This document shows positions 42,334 to 50,856 of a stretch of 64,000 nt of DNA, piece after piece. Position numbers and translations under genes: made by a program. Source of the DNA: JALYOC01 sp036675345 (GTDB taxonomy: Bacteria; Myxococcota; Myxococcia; Myxococcales; Myxococcaceae); NCBI GenBank assembly GCA_036675345.1, contig JAKFFE010000022.1, forward strand, positions 62,001 to 126,000, in the 5' to 3' direction. The first letter of the stretch is position 1, and each line of letters begins with the position of its first letter. The notes beneath the pieces were generated by a model. The model was not told the origin of the DNA. It searched no databases and worked only from the letters and a program-made list of their open reading frames with translations.

Positions 42334-45300
42334 TCAGGCGGTCTTCTTGAGCACGATGTAGCCGCCGGCGGGGATGTCCAGCCGCTGCTGGCCGCTGCCG
42401 AAGGTCCCCCCCTCGTTGCCGAAGTTGCTGCCGCCAAAGGCCTGGGCGTCGGAGTTGAAGACCTCGGTCCAGTTCCCGGGCGGCAGCTCCAGCCCGTAGC
42501 CACCCAGGTTCTGGTGGTTGAGGCTGCCGACGACGATGAACTCCTCGTCCCCCTTCTTGCGGGAGAAGGCCATCACCGAGTTGTCGTTGTGGGTGTGGAT
42601 CCGCTTCACCTCCGCGTCCCCCTGCAGCGCGGGGCTGGCGGCCCGCAGCGCGATCGCCGACTTGTAGAACTCGTAGGTCTGGCGGCGGTGGATGTTCAGC
42701 ATCGCGTCGTCGCGCAGCGGCTGGGGCAGCCGGGCCAGATCGGTGAACACCTTCTTGTCCGCGGCGTTGAGCGCCCGGTACGCGGGGTCCTTCTCCCGCT
42801 GTTCGCTGGAGAGGGGGAACAGCCGCTCGTAGACCGACCGCTGCTGGTCGTTGAAGGTCATTCCCTTCCAGTCCCAGTCCTGCCCGGTCTTCTCCCAGTC
42901 CCAGCCCAGGTCCCAGGTGGAGGGGATGCTCCACTTGAAGCTGTTCTTGGCCAGCGACTCGTCGCCCTGGAAGAACATCGGGGTGCCGGGGCCGGTAAAG
43001 CCCATTCCGGCGGCGAAGCGCGAGGCGCTGCGGGCCCAGTCGTGTGGGATCTTGGCGGTGGAGGTCCCGTCCGCCACGTCCAGGGTGCGCTGGGCGTTTC
43101 CCACCTCGTCGTGGTTGGAGATCATCGACACCGCCTTGGTCCAGGAGGCCAGCCCGCGGGGATCGGTGAGCATCCCCATGAACTTGTCCATGTCCGTCCA
43201 CTTGCCGGTGGCGGCGGCCTGGACCAGCCCCGGGTTGCTCATGTCGTGGACCAGCCGGTGCTGGAACTCGGTGTACCACTGCACGTCGAAGCCCCCGCCG
43301 CCCTTGCCGCCCGGCTGGGAGGGTTCGGTGATCGCCGGGTCGTAGTCGAACTGCTCGGCCATGGTGAAGGCGTTGGGATTCAGGAAGTGCACCTGGCGGT
43401 TGATCTCGCGCAGCATCTCCCAGCCCGGCTGGCCGCCGGTGCCCTTGATTGGCTCGGTGAAGTCGAAGCGCAGCCCGTCGAAGTGGTAGTCAGCGACCTG
43501 GGCCACCGCATGGTCCACGAACAGCTGCTTCACCTTCGGGTTGTGGTAGGCGGGCACCGCGCCCCAGGGGGTGTCGCGCTGTTCGAACTCCCCCTCCTTG
43601 GTGGACCAGTTGAAGTAGGGGTTCTGCTCCCCATCCACGTTCCACAGGTGGTTGTGCTCGCCGCCGACGTGGTTGTAGACCACGTCGTTGACCACGTTCA
43701 TCCCGCGCTTGTGGGCCTCGTCGATGAACCGCTTCAGCGCCTCGTCCCCGGTGACCCAGTTGCCCTGGTCATCCTCGAAGCCGTAGCTGCTCTCCACCGC
43801 CAGGGTGTTGGCGCCCATGTAGCCCCAGTCCCGGACCCCCTCCACCTCGTTGGTGGGCATCATCTCCAGGGTGTTGATCCCCAGGCCCTTGAGGTAGTCC
43901 AGCTTGGCGGTCAAATCCTCGAAGGTGGACCGGTTCACGTTGTGGCCCTGGCCCAGGAAGCTGCCGGCGTGCAGCTGGTAGATCACCCACTTGCTGCGGT
44001 CGGTCTCCCGGGGGACCCCGTCGTACTTGAAGTCGTAGGAGGTGTCGGTGATCACCGCGCCGCGGAAGGAGACGCCGCTTTGGGGGGTGATCACGTCCGA
44101 CCAGCGGTCGTTGTAGCCGGAGGCCCGCTTCTCCAGCTTGTTCAGCTTCCCGTCGCCGTTGACGTCGTCGATCAGCTTCAACTTCCCCGACGCGTCCGGG
44201 GCGTAGGCGCGCAGCTCGTACTTCAGCCCCGCCAGCCCCTCCAGGTTGTTGACCAGGGTGGAGAAGGAGCCGCCCACCTGGGTCAGCTTGATCTTCCCGT
44301 CGGGGGCGATGTTCTCGCTCCACAGGTCGTTGTACTTCCCCTCCCGCGCGCCCTGGATCAGCGCCGGATCCAGCTTCCCCAGCCGGGCGATCAGCTGGTC
44401 CCGGGTCAGCGCCTTGCCGTCCGGTCCCTTGAGGATCAGATAGGCCTCGGTGGCGCCCGGCTGATCGTCCACCTCGAAGCGCATCAGCTCGGTCCGGCCG
44501 GGGGTGAAGAACGTCCCCTCCTTGCCGGTCTTGGGGTCCACGTAGAAGCGGGACAGCCCCACCTGCTCGCCCTGCATCACCCGGGCGTAGGGGTCGGCCT
44601 TGTCCGCCTTGGTCCCGCTGGAGGTGGTGACCTCGTAGACGTAGCTCTTCCCCTCCAGCCGCTGCCAGCCGCTGTCGGTCTTCACCTTCCAGGTGCCGTC
44701 CTCCGAGCGCTGCATCGGCAGCCGCTCCACCCGGCCGTCGGCGTCGGTGATCTTCGCCTGAACATTCTTGGCGTTGGGGGCCCAGAAGCCGAAGCTGATC
44801 CCGTCTTGGCCGGACTTGTGGGCGCCCATCTGGTGGTAGGTGGTGGGCGCGTAGCTGGCCTCCCGGGTCTCCGCGCCCAGCTGCAGCTGGAGGTTCCCCT
44901 CCCCGAAGATGGCCCACTGATCGTTCCCGGTGGGCGAATCGGCGGTCACCCCCCACTCGATCTTCGGGCTGCTCCCGTCGTCCAGCAGGTCCACCTGCGC
45001 CACCCAGCGCCCATCGCCCAGCGGGCGCATCGGGATGCCCTCGGTCCAGGTGGAGGAGGGCTTGCCGGCCGCGTCGAAGCTGCCCTTGAGCCGCAGGTCG
45101 GTGAGCACCGAGTCCGGGCCGGCGTCGTAGATGAAGGACACCGTGCGCTTCACCGGCTCGGTGGCGGACGCGGTCAGCGCCCGCACCGGGGCCACCCCGG
45201 AGAGGCCCGAGCGGGTCTGCGCCCAGGCGGTCTTCTCGAAGCTGGAGGAGGGGGTGGGGTGGGCCTGGGCGACGGGCGGACTGACTGCCGGGGCGGGGGC

Positions 45301-45366
45301 GTCGGTCTTCACCGGCTCCGGCGCCTTGGGCAGTTGCAGTTCGCGGTCCTTGCGGATGGTGGTCAT
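42334..45366 (-). CDS. Large GH13 enzyme (branching-enzyme/pullulanase-like) without a signal peptide
   Basis: A 1010-residue alpha-glucan-active enzyme. A Pro/Ala-rich N-terminus without a signal peptide is followed by a beta module (about 73-165), a CBM48-like domain (185-270, ISFGFWAPNAKNVQAKITD), a long insert (275-445) that includes a perfect EF-hand-like loop DVNGDGKLNKLE at 401-412, and a GH13 barrel. The barrel has DVVYNH (561-566), nucleophile Asp635 in GLRFDFTEP, acid/base Glu671 in MAEQFDYD and SNHDE. The order CBM48 then GH13, and VIYQLHAGSF before the barrel, are as in glycogen branching and debranching enzymes; I cannot decide the specificity. It may act in the cytoplasm or leave by a non-Sec route. 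First gene of the locus. Confidence 0.83.
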   Translation of the reverse strand: MTTIRKDRELQLPKAPEPVKTDAPAPAVSPPVAQAHPTPSSSFEKTAWAQTRSGLSGVAPVRALTASATEPVKRTVSFIYDAGPDSVLTDLRLKGSFDAAGKPSSTWTEGIPMRPLGDGRWVAQVDLLDDGSSPKIEWGVTADSPTGNDQWAIFGEGNLQLQLGAETREASYAPTTYHQMGAHKSGQDGISFGFWAPNAKNVQAKITDADGRVERLPMQRSEDGTWKVKTDSGWQRLEGKSYVYEVTTSSGTKADKADPYARVMQGEQVGLSRFYVDPKTGKEGTFFTPGRTELMRFEVDDQPGATEAYLILKGPDGKALTRDQLIARLGKLDPALIQGAREGKYNDLWSENIAPDGKIKLTQVGGSFSTLVNNLEGLAGLKYELRAYAPDASGKLKLIDDVNGDGKLNKLEKRASGYNDRWSDVITPQSGVSFRGAVITDTSYDFKYDGVPRETDRSKWVIYQLHAGSFLGQGHNVNRSTFEDLTAKLDYLKGLGINTLEMMPTNEVEGVRDWGYMGANTLAVESSYGFEDDQGNWVTGDEALKRFIDEAHKRGMNVVNDVVYNHVGGEHNHLWNVDGEQNPYFNWSTKEGEFEQRDTPWGAVPAYHNPKVKQLFVDHAVAQVADYHFDGLRFDFTEPIKGTGGQPGWEMLREINRQVHFLNPNAFTMAEQFDYDPAITEPSQPGGKGGGGFDVQWYTEFQHRLVHDMSNPGLVQAAATGKWTDMDKFMGMLTDPRGLASWTKAVSMISNHDEVGNAQRTLDVADGTSTAKIPHDWARSASRFAAGMGFTGPGTPMFFQGDESLAKNSFKWSIPSTWDLGWDWEKTGQDWDWKGMTFNDQQRSVYERLFPLSSEQREKDPAYRALNAADKKVFTDLARLPQPLRDDAMLNIHRRQTYEFYKSAIALRAASPALQGDAEVKRIHTHNDNSVMAFSRKKGDEEFIVVGSLNHQNLGGYGLELPPGNWTEVFNSDAQAFGGSNFGNEGGTFGSGQQRLDIPAGGYIVLKKTA

Positions 45367-45384
45367 CGTGGGTGGCCCTGGGTG

Positions 45385-45407
45385 AAGGTACGCGCTGCTC
45401 GTACCTT
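45385..45407. promoter_or_regulatory. 23-bp palindrome upstream of the glucan locus
   Basis: AAGGTAC (45385-45391) and GTACCTT (45401-45407) are perfect inverted arms separated by nine bases, 19 bases upstream of the GH13 start codon. No U-tract follows, so an operator is more likely than a terminator. The leader of the maltodextrin operon has inverted arms with the same AAGGT core (1225-1240) but a different order and spacing, so one shared regulator is possible but unproven. Confidence 0.4.
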
Positions 45408-45474
45408 TATCGGCAATGGGGGGCCTGGGGTTGCGCGCGCACCGCAGGCCAGATTCGGCTTTGGAATCGGGATG

Positions 45475-46353
45475 TTAGATCTGACCGGGCCAGTCCTGGC
45501 CAACCCGGGCGAAGCTCTCTCGTAAGGTCTTGAAAATACTGGGCGGAAGCGGGCCCCGGGAGACCGCCTCCACGTTCCGGCGCAGGTTCTCCAGCCGGCT
45601 GGAGCCGACGATGCAGGAGGTGACCCCGGGGGCGTAGGCGGCAAACCGGAGGAACAGCTCGTCCCAGGGCAGGTCGCCTTCGGCCAGGCCCAGCAGCGGG
45701 AAGCGGGCCTGGTAGGTCACCGCCGCCGCGTCGTCCCGGTTGGGGCGGTTGAGCCAGACTGCATTGGCCAGCGGCCGCTTGGCGATCACCCCCAGCCCGC
45801 GCCGGTGGGCCTCGGCCACGGTGGTGTCCAAGGATCGCTGGTCGCACAGGTTCACCGAACACTGGATGCCCCCGAACACCCCGCTCTCCACCGCGAAGGC
45901 CAGCGCCTCCTCCTCGCCGGAGTACGCCGCCACCTTGACCTTGCCGGAGGCCACGATGGCCCGGCAGGCCTCGAGGATGTTCTCCCGCCGCAACACCTCC
46001 AGCGGACAGGAGTGGAGGTGGAAGATGTCCAGGTGGTCGGTGCGCATCCGGCGCAGCGCGCCCTCCACCCCGGCCACGATCGCCGAACCGGTCCAGTCCG
46101 GGAACTCGGTGCCGTAGCCGCCCTTGGTGGAGAGGACGATCTCCCCCCGACGCCAGGAGAGGTGCCGGCCGATCCGCTCCTCCGCGGCGCCATAGGAGGG
46201 CGCGGTGTCGAACAGGTTCACCCCCAGGTCCAGCAGCTGGTTGAGCAGGCTGCCCACCTGGTCTTCGGACAGCTCTGGCCCGCCGATCATCCCGGTGCCC
46301 AACCCCAGCGGGGAGACCCTCAACTCCGACTGGCCGAAGCGGCGCAATTGCAT
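45475..46353 (-). CDS. Aldo/keto reductase
   Basis: A 292-residue aldo/keto reductase. The catalytic residues are visible: Asp and Tyr in LFDTAPSYGAAEERIG, Lys in LSTKGG and His in IFHLHSC. The C-terminal IVGSSRLENLRRNVEA fits NADPH binding. I use the ATG at 46353; a GTG three codons upstream is also in frame. It is not closely similar to the reductase at 18755. It diverges from hom and ends about 110 bases before the glucan locus start, transcribed in the same direction. Confidence 0.83.
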   Translation of the reverse strand: MQLRRFGQSELRVSPLGLGTGMIGGPELSEDQVGSLLNQLLDLGVNLFDTAPSYGAAEERIGRHLSWRRGEIVLSTKGGYGTEFPDWTGSAIVAGVEGALRRMRTDHLDIFHLHSCPLEVLRRENILEACRAIVASGKVKVAAYSGEEEALAFAVESGVFGGIQCSVNLCDQRSLDTTVAEAHRRGLGVIAKRPLANAVWLNRPNRDDAAAVTYQARFPLLGLAEGDLPWDELFLRFAAYAPGVTSCIVGSSRLENLRRNVEAVSRGPLPPSIFKTLRESFARVGQDWPGQI

Positions 46354-46438
46354 GCCGCGCACTGTGGCATTGGCGCGGGGTGGTCACCACGCCCCAGGTG
46401 GGACTTGCTTGGCAGCCAACGCGCGCGATGCTGCCCGG

Positions 46439-47476
46439 ATGCGCCTGCGGGTCTGCTCGCTTGGATTCGGGAACGTCGGTCGGGCAGTGGTGGAGCTGCT
46501 GCGGGAGAAGGAGGCGGTGCTCCGGGATCGGCACCGGCTGGAGGTGGTGTTCACCGGGGCGCTGACCCGGCGGAGGGGAGGGTGGGTGGCCCCGGGGGGA
46601 CTCACCGCCCGGCAGCTGTACGACTCCGGATGGCCCACCGCCCGGGGGCTGCCCGCCGGCGCCCAGCCCTTCACCGGAGACGGGCTGGCGTTCGCGCAAG
46701 GCTGCGAGGCGGACGTGCTGCTGGAGCTGACCCCCCTCTCCCCCGCCGATGGCCAGCCGGCCCTCTCGTACGTCCGGGCGGCCCTGGAGGCGGGGAGGCA
46801 CGTGGTCACCGCCAACAAGGGCCCCATCGCCCACGCCTACCGGCAGTTGCACGCACTGGCCCAGCAGCGCGGCTGTCTGCTGCGCTTCGAGTCCACGGTG
46901 ATGGACGGCACCCCGATCTTCAACCTCCGGCAGGCCTGTCTCCCGGCCACCGAGATCCTGGGGCTGGAGGGGGTGCTCAACAGCACCAGCAACTACATCC
47001 TGGGAAGGCTGGCCCAGGGCGAGACGCTGGCGCAGGCGCTGTCCGGCGCGCAGCGGCTGGGGATCGCCGAGGCCAACCCCGCCTACGACCTGGAGGGCTG
47101 GGACGCCGCGGTGAAGGCCACGGTGCTGGCCAACGTGCTGATGGACGCCGACCTGGTGCCAGGCCAGGTGAGCCGCGAGGGCCTGGGCGCGGAGGCGATG
47201 GTGGCGGCGGAGGCGGCGCGCCTGCCGGAGCAGACCCTCAAGCAGCTGGTGGAGGTGAAGCGGGTGGGGGGAGGGGTGGTGGCGCGGGTCCGGCTGGTGG
47301 CCCTGCCCGCCTCCTCGCTGTTCTCCCGGCTGCGGGGGATGGAGGCGGCCTTGCTGCTGCACACCGACACCCTGCAGGACCTGACCCTGGTGGAAGGGGA
47401 GGGCGGCCCCGGACAGACTGCGCTGGGGGTGCTGGCGGATCTGGTGCAGCTGGCCGCCGAGCTGGCCCGCCGCTAG
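46439..47476 (+). CDS. hom: Homoserine dehydrogenase
   Basis: Reduces aspartate semialdehyde to homoserine in threonine and methionine synthesis. It has 345 residues, with the NAD(P)-binding loop LGFGNVGRAVVELL at the N-terminus, VTANKGPIAHAYRQL with the catalytic-site Lys, the substrate loop GVLNSTSNYILGRL and ANPAYDLEGWDAAVKATVLANV with the conserved Asp and Lys. It has no C-terminal ACT domain, so allosteric control by threonine through that domain is not expected. The start is the ATG at 46439, where the family begins. Its stop is two bases from that of the convergent response regulator. Confidence 0.9.
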   Translation: MRLRVCSLGFGNVGRAVVELLREKEAVLRDRHRLEVVFTGALTRRRGGWVAPGGLTARQLYDSGWPTARGLPAGAQPFTGDGLAFAQGCEADVLLELTPLSPADGQPALSYVRAALEAGRHVVTANKGPIAHAYRQLHALAQQRGCLLRFESTVMDGTPIFNLRQACLPATEILGLEGVLNSTSNYILGRLAQGETLAQALSGAQRLGIAEANPAYDLEGWDAAVKATVLANVLMDADLVPGQVSREGLGAEAMVAAEAARLPEQTLKQLVEVKRVGGGVVARVRLVALPASSLFSRLRGMEAALLLHTDTLQDLTLVEGEGGPGQTALGVLADLVQLAAELARR

Positions 47477-47478
47477 CG

Positions 47479-48405
47479 TCAGATCTCGAAGATCAGCTTG
47501 TCCGACCCGTGCCCGCGCAGCTCGCGGAACACCCGGTTCGCCTCCCGGAGGAGATCCTCCGAGGAGTGGACCCGCTCGTGGGGAAAGACCGCCCCGCCGA
47601 TCCGGACGTAGGACTCGAAGGGACCGTTGCGCCCCTCCGGCCGCAGGGCGTGGACCACCGCCCCCAGCCGCTGGGCGGCGATCCGGCAGCCGCGCAGGTC
47701 GGTCTCCGGCAGCAGCACCACGAACTCGTCGGCGTCCATCCGGAACAGCGCGTCCGCGCCGCGCAGCGAGCCGCGGATCCCCTTGGCCATGTTCGAGATG
47801 TACTCGTCGCACTGCTCGCGGCCCAGCTGGTAGCGCAGCGACTGGTAGTCGTCGAACCCGAACAGCAGCGCCCCCACCGGACGGCCATAGCGGCGGGCCC
47901 GGGCGATCTCCGCGTCCAGGCTGGCCTTGAGCTGGGAGTAGGTGCCCGCCCCGGTGACCGGATCCAGGGCCCGCAGCTGGGAGAGCTCCTCCTCCGCCGC
48001 CTCCAGCTTCTGGCGGTACTCGCGCACCATCAGGGCGGAGTTGACCCGGGTCTGCAGCTCGAAGACCTTGAACGGCTTGGTGATGTAGTCGTCCGCCCCC
48101 AGCTCCATCCCGCGGATCTTCCCGTCCATGTCCCCCATCGCGGTGAGGATCACCACCGGCAGCTCCTTGAACCGGGGGTCGGCGCGCAGCTCGGCCAGCA
48201 CCGTGAAGCCGTCCTTGCGGGGCATCATCAGATCCAGCAGCACCAGGTCAGGAGCGACGGCGGAGATCTTCTCCAGCGCCTCGATCCCGTCCACGGTCAC
48301 CGTCACCTGGTAGCCGCTGCTCTCGCAGAGGTCCCTCAACAAGTTCCGGGTGTGCTCGTCGTCATCGGCGACCAGCACGTGGCGATGTTCGACGGCCTGT
48401 TTCAC
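47479..48405 (-). CDS. Response regulator with degenerate GGDEF domain and intact I-site
   Basis: A protein of about 308 residues. The receiver domain is complete: the acidic pocket in VADDDEHT, phosphoacceptor Asp58 in LLDLMMPRKDG, the Thr in VILTAMG and the Lys in TKPF. The output domain (about 145-308) is a GGDEF fold in which the signature reads DADEF (MDADEFVVLLPET), so cyclase activity is unlikely. The inhibitory site RxxD is kept, as RGAD five residues before. Caulobacter PopA and Myxococcus SgmT use such domains as c-di-GMP receptors. I prefer the GTG at 48405: AGGGGG lies seven bases upstream and the codon overlaps the dnaB stop as GTGA. An in-frame GTG at 48411 is the alternative. 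Confidence 0.85.
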   Translation of the reverse strand: MKQAVEHRHVLVADDDEHTRNLLRDLCESSGYQVTVTVDGIEALEKISAVAPDLVLLDLMMPRKDGFTVLAELRADPRFKELPVVILTAMGDMDGKIRGMELGADDYITKPFKVFELQTRVNSALMVREYRQKLEAAEEELSQLRALDPVTGAGTYSQLKASLDAEIARARRYGRPVGALLFGFDDYQSLRYQLGREQCDEYISNMAKGIRGSLRGADALFRMDADEFVVLLPETDLRGCRIAAQRLGAVVHALRPEGRNGPFESYVRIGGAVFPHERVHSSEDLLREANRVFRELRGHGSDKLIFEI

Positions 48406-49784
48406 TGCCACTCCCCCTTGGCCCGGCTCTCGAAGCGGGTGTACTCGGACAAGAAGACCAGCTCGATGGTCCCGGTGGGACCATTGCGCTGCTTGGCCAC
48501 CACCAACTCTACCGGGATTGACGTCCGCCGCTGATCGCCGTCCTGCGGTTCGCCGTCCCCGCCGCCTTCTTCTTCGGGGCGGTGGATGAACATCACCACG
48601 TCGGCGTCCTGTTCGATGGCGCCGGACTCACGCAGATCGGAGAGCATCGGCTGGCCGCCCTTGCGCTCCTCCACCTTCCGGTTCAGCTGGGACAGGGCGA
48701 TGATCGGCACCTCCAGCTCCTTGGCCAGCTGCTTCATCGAGCGGCTGATCTCGGAGATCTCCAGCTGCCGGCTCTCCACCTTGCCCTTCTGGTGCATCAG
48801 CTGGAGGTAGTCGACCACGATCAGGCCCATGTTGCTGTCCTTCTGCTTGAGCCGCCGCGCCTTGGCGCGCAGGTCGAAGGGGGACAGCGCGCCGGTGTCG
48901 TCGATGTACAGCGGGGCGTTGTAGAGCTCGGCCGCCACCTGCTGGAACTTCTCCTCGTCGTGCGGGGTGAGCCGGCCGCCGCGCAGCTTCTTCATGTCCA
49001 CCCGGGCGGTGGAGGCCAACAGACGCATCAGCAGCTGGTCGGCGGGCATTTCCAGGGAGAAGATCCCGACCGAGCGGTTCTCCTTGAGCGCCACGTGGGT
49101 GGCGATGTTCATCGCCAGCGAGGTCTTCCCGATGCCCGGACGGGCGGCGAGGATGATCAGTTCGCCGGGGTGGAGTCCGGTCAGCTGGTTGTCCAGATCC
49201 ACGTAGCCGGTGGAGATGCCGGTGATGCCCGAGGAGGACATCTTCATCTTGTCCAGCAGCTCCAGGGTCCGCTCCATCAGCTCCCGGACCGGCCGCAGCT
49301 CACCGACGCGCTTCTTCTCCGCCAGCAGGAACACCTTGCGCTCGGCCTCGTCCAGCAGGCCCTCCAGCTCGCCGGTCTCCTGGCCCGCCAGCTCGGTGAT
49401 CTCCCGGCCCACGCCCGCCAGCCGGCGCCGCAGCGCCTGGTCCTTGACGATCTGCGCGTACTGGGTGGCGTGGGCGGTGACCGGGACCACCTGGTCCAGG
49501 CCCATCAGGTAGGAGGGACCGCCCACCGCGCCCAGGTGGCCGCGGATCTTCAGCTCCTCCGCCAGGGTCAGCGGATCGACCACCCGCTGGGTGGCGTCCA
49601 GTCCCAGCATCGCCTCGAAGATCTGGGTGTGGGCCACCACCGCGAAGTCGTCCGGGAGGACGATCTTCCCGACCTCGGCGATGACCGTGTTGTCCGCCAG
49701 CACCGCCCCGAGCACCGCGCGCTCCGCGGCCAGATCCTCGTGACGACGGCTTCCCTGCTGCTGCAACTGCTCCATGCTTCGCAT
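48402..49784 (-). CDS. dnaB: Replicative DNA helicase DnaB
   Basis: The ring helicase that unwinds DNA ahead of the replisome, about 460 residues. The N-terminal domain starts AAERAVLGAVLADNTVI. The RecA-like motor has Walker A in LAARPGIGKTSLAMNIA, the FSLEMPADQLLMRLL segment, Walker B in LIVVDYLQLM and the arginine-finger region DLRESGAIEQDADVVMFIHR. No intein is present. I use the ATG at 49784; one at 49775 is equally possible. It follows the rpsF-rpsR-rplI operon on the same strand after a terminator, and its stop is coupled to the degenerate-GGDEF regulator. Confidence 0.95.
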   Translation of the reverse strand: MRSMEQLQQQGSRRHEDLAAERAVLGAVLADNTVIAEVGKIVLPDDFAVVAHTQIFEAMLGLDATQRVVDPLTLAEELKIRGHLGAVGGPSYLMGLDQVVPVTAHATQYAQIVKDQALRRRLAGVGREITELAGQETGELEGLLDEAERKVFLLAEKKRVGELRPVRELMERTLELLDKMKMSSSGITGISTGYVDLDNQLTGLHPGELIILAARPGIGKTSLAMNIATHVALKENRSVGIFSLEMPADQLLMRLLASTARVDMKKLRGGRLTPHDEEKFQQVAAELYNAPLYIDDTGALSPFDLRAKARRLKQKDSNMGLIVVDYLQLMHQKGKVESRQLEISEISRSMKQLAKELEVPIIALSQLNRKVEERKGGQPMLSDLRESGAIEQDADVVMFIHRPEEEGGGDGEPQDGDQRRTSIPVELVVAKQRNGPTGTIELVFLSEYTRFESRAKGEWQ

Positions 49785-49886
49785 CTCGGGGCGGACTCTA
49801 CATCCTTGCAGTGATCGGCGTGTGAGGCCGGAAAATCGGGCTCTGGGCAAGCGGGCAGGCTGGACCCGGAGCCTGCTGGAAACAGA

Positions 49887-49916
49887 AAGGGCCGCCTGCT
49901 TGCGCGGGCGGCCCTT
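49887..49916 (-). terminator. Rho-independent terminator after rplI
   Basis: AAGGGCCGCC (49887-49896) and GGCGGCCCTT (49907-49916) form a perfect ten-base stem with a ten-base loop. Read on the minus strand it is followed by a T-rich tract, TTCTGTTT. It lies 30 bases past the rplI stop and separates the ribosomal operon from dnaB. Confidence 0.85.
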
Positions 49917-49946
49917 CTGCTTCGAAGACCCCAGGGGGCCTTGCGA

Positions 49947-50390
49947 CTACTCCTTGGCGACCTGGAGCTTCACCTTGGCGACCACGTCCTTGTGCAGACG
50001 GATCTCCACGGTGTGGGTGCCCACGGTCTTGATCGGCTCCGGCAGGTGGATGGTGCGGCGATCCACCTTCTGGCCCTTGGCGGACAGCGCCTCGGCCACG
50101 TCCAGCCCGGTGACGGACCCGAACAGCTTGTCCTGCTCACCGACCTTGCGGGTGATCTTCAGCTCCACCGCCTCCAGCTTCTTGGCCTGCTCCTCGGCAG
50201 CGCCCTTCAGCTTGGCCTGGCGCGCGGCGATCACCGCGCGGTCATGCTCCACCGCCTTGACGTTGGTGGTGCTGGCCAGGACCGCCAGCTTGCGCGGCAG
50301 CAGGAAGTTACGGCCGTAACCCGGCTTGACGGTGACCAGGTCACCCACCTTGCCCAGGTTGTCCACGTCCTCGCGAAGAATGAGCTTCAT
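49947..50390 (-). CDS. rplI: 50S ribosomal protein L9
   Basis: A 147-residue ribosomal protein of normal length. The N-terminal domain MKLILREDVDNLGKVGDLV and the following GYGRNFLLPRKLAVLA are diagnostic, and a long connecting helix and the C-terminal rRNA-binding domain (HTVEIRLHKDVVAKVKLQVA) follow. It binds 23S rRNA near the L1 stalk. It starts three bases after the rpsR stop and is followed by a terminator. Confidence 0.97.
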   Translation of the reverse strand: MKLILREDVDNLGKVGDLVTVKPGYGRNFLLPRKLAVLASTTNVKAVEHDRAVIAARQAKLKGAAEEQAKKLEAVELKITRKVGEQDKLFGSVTGLDVAEALSAKGQKVDRRTIHLPEPIKTVGTHTVEIRLHKDVVAKVKLQVAKE

Positions 50391-50393
50391 GTT

Positions 50394-50828
50394 TTAGCCC
50401 ACCATCACAGTGAAGGGGATCAGGCCCAGGGTGCGCGAGCGGCGGATGGCGACTGCCACCTGACGCTGGTGCTTGGCGCAGTTCCCGGAGATGCGGCGGG
50501 GGATGATCTTGCCGCGCTCGGTGACGAAGTACTTCAGGGTCGGCTGATCCTTGTAGTCGACCACGGCGTTCTTCTCGGCGCAGAAGCGGCAGACCTTCTT
50601 GCGGCCGAAGCCGCGGCCGCCCTTGCGGTCGTCGTCGCCACCGCGATCGCGGTCGCCACCACGGCCACCGCCGTCACGGTCGCCGCCACGGCCACCACCG
50701 CCGTAGCCGCCGCCGCCACCACCACCGTAGCCGCCGCCGCCGCCGCCACCGTAGCCGCCACCACCACCACCACCGCCGCCGCCGAAGCTGCGGCCACCAC
50801 CCGTGCTGCTCTTCTCAGTTCCGTTCAT
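50394..50828 (-). CDS. rpsR: 30S ribosomal protein S18 with long Gly/RGG-rich N-terminal extension
   Basis: The C-terminal 75 residues are a normal S18: KVCRFCAEKNAVVDYKD, LKYFVTERGKIIPRRISGN and RQVAVAIRRSRTLGLIPF, with the cysteines of the zinc-binding form. About 65 residues precede it, in place of the usual few. They consist of runs of glycine broken by tyrosine (GGGGYGGGGG units) and then GGDRD/RGGDRDR repeats ending in KGGRGFGRKK. Such tracts resemble eukaryotic RGG RNA-binding regions and are likely disordered. S18 pairs with S6, whose gene is 28 bases upstream. The extension could bind RNA or change mRNA handling on the ribosome platform; that is inference. Confidence 0.95.
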   Translation of the reverse strand: MNGTEKSSTGGGRSFGGGGGGGGGGYGGGGGGGYGGGGGGGYGGGGRGGDRDGGGRGGDRDRGGDDDRKGGRGFGRKKVCRFCAEKNAVVDYKDQPTLKYFVTERGKIIPRRISGNCAKHQRQVAVAIRRSRTLGLIPFTVMVG

Positions 50829-50856
50829 TTGGGTCTCTTATGCAGCGAGGGAAGGC

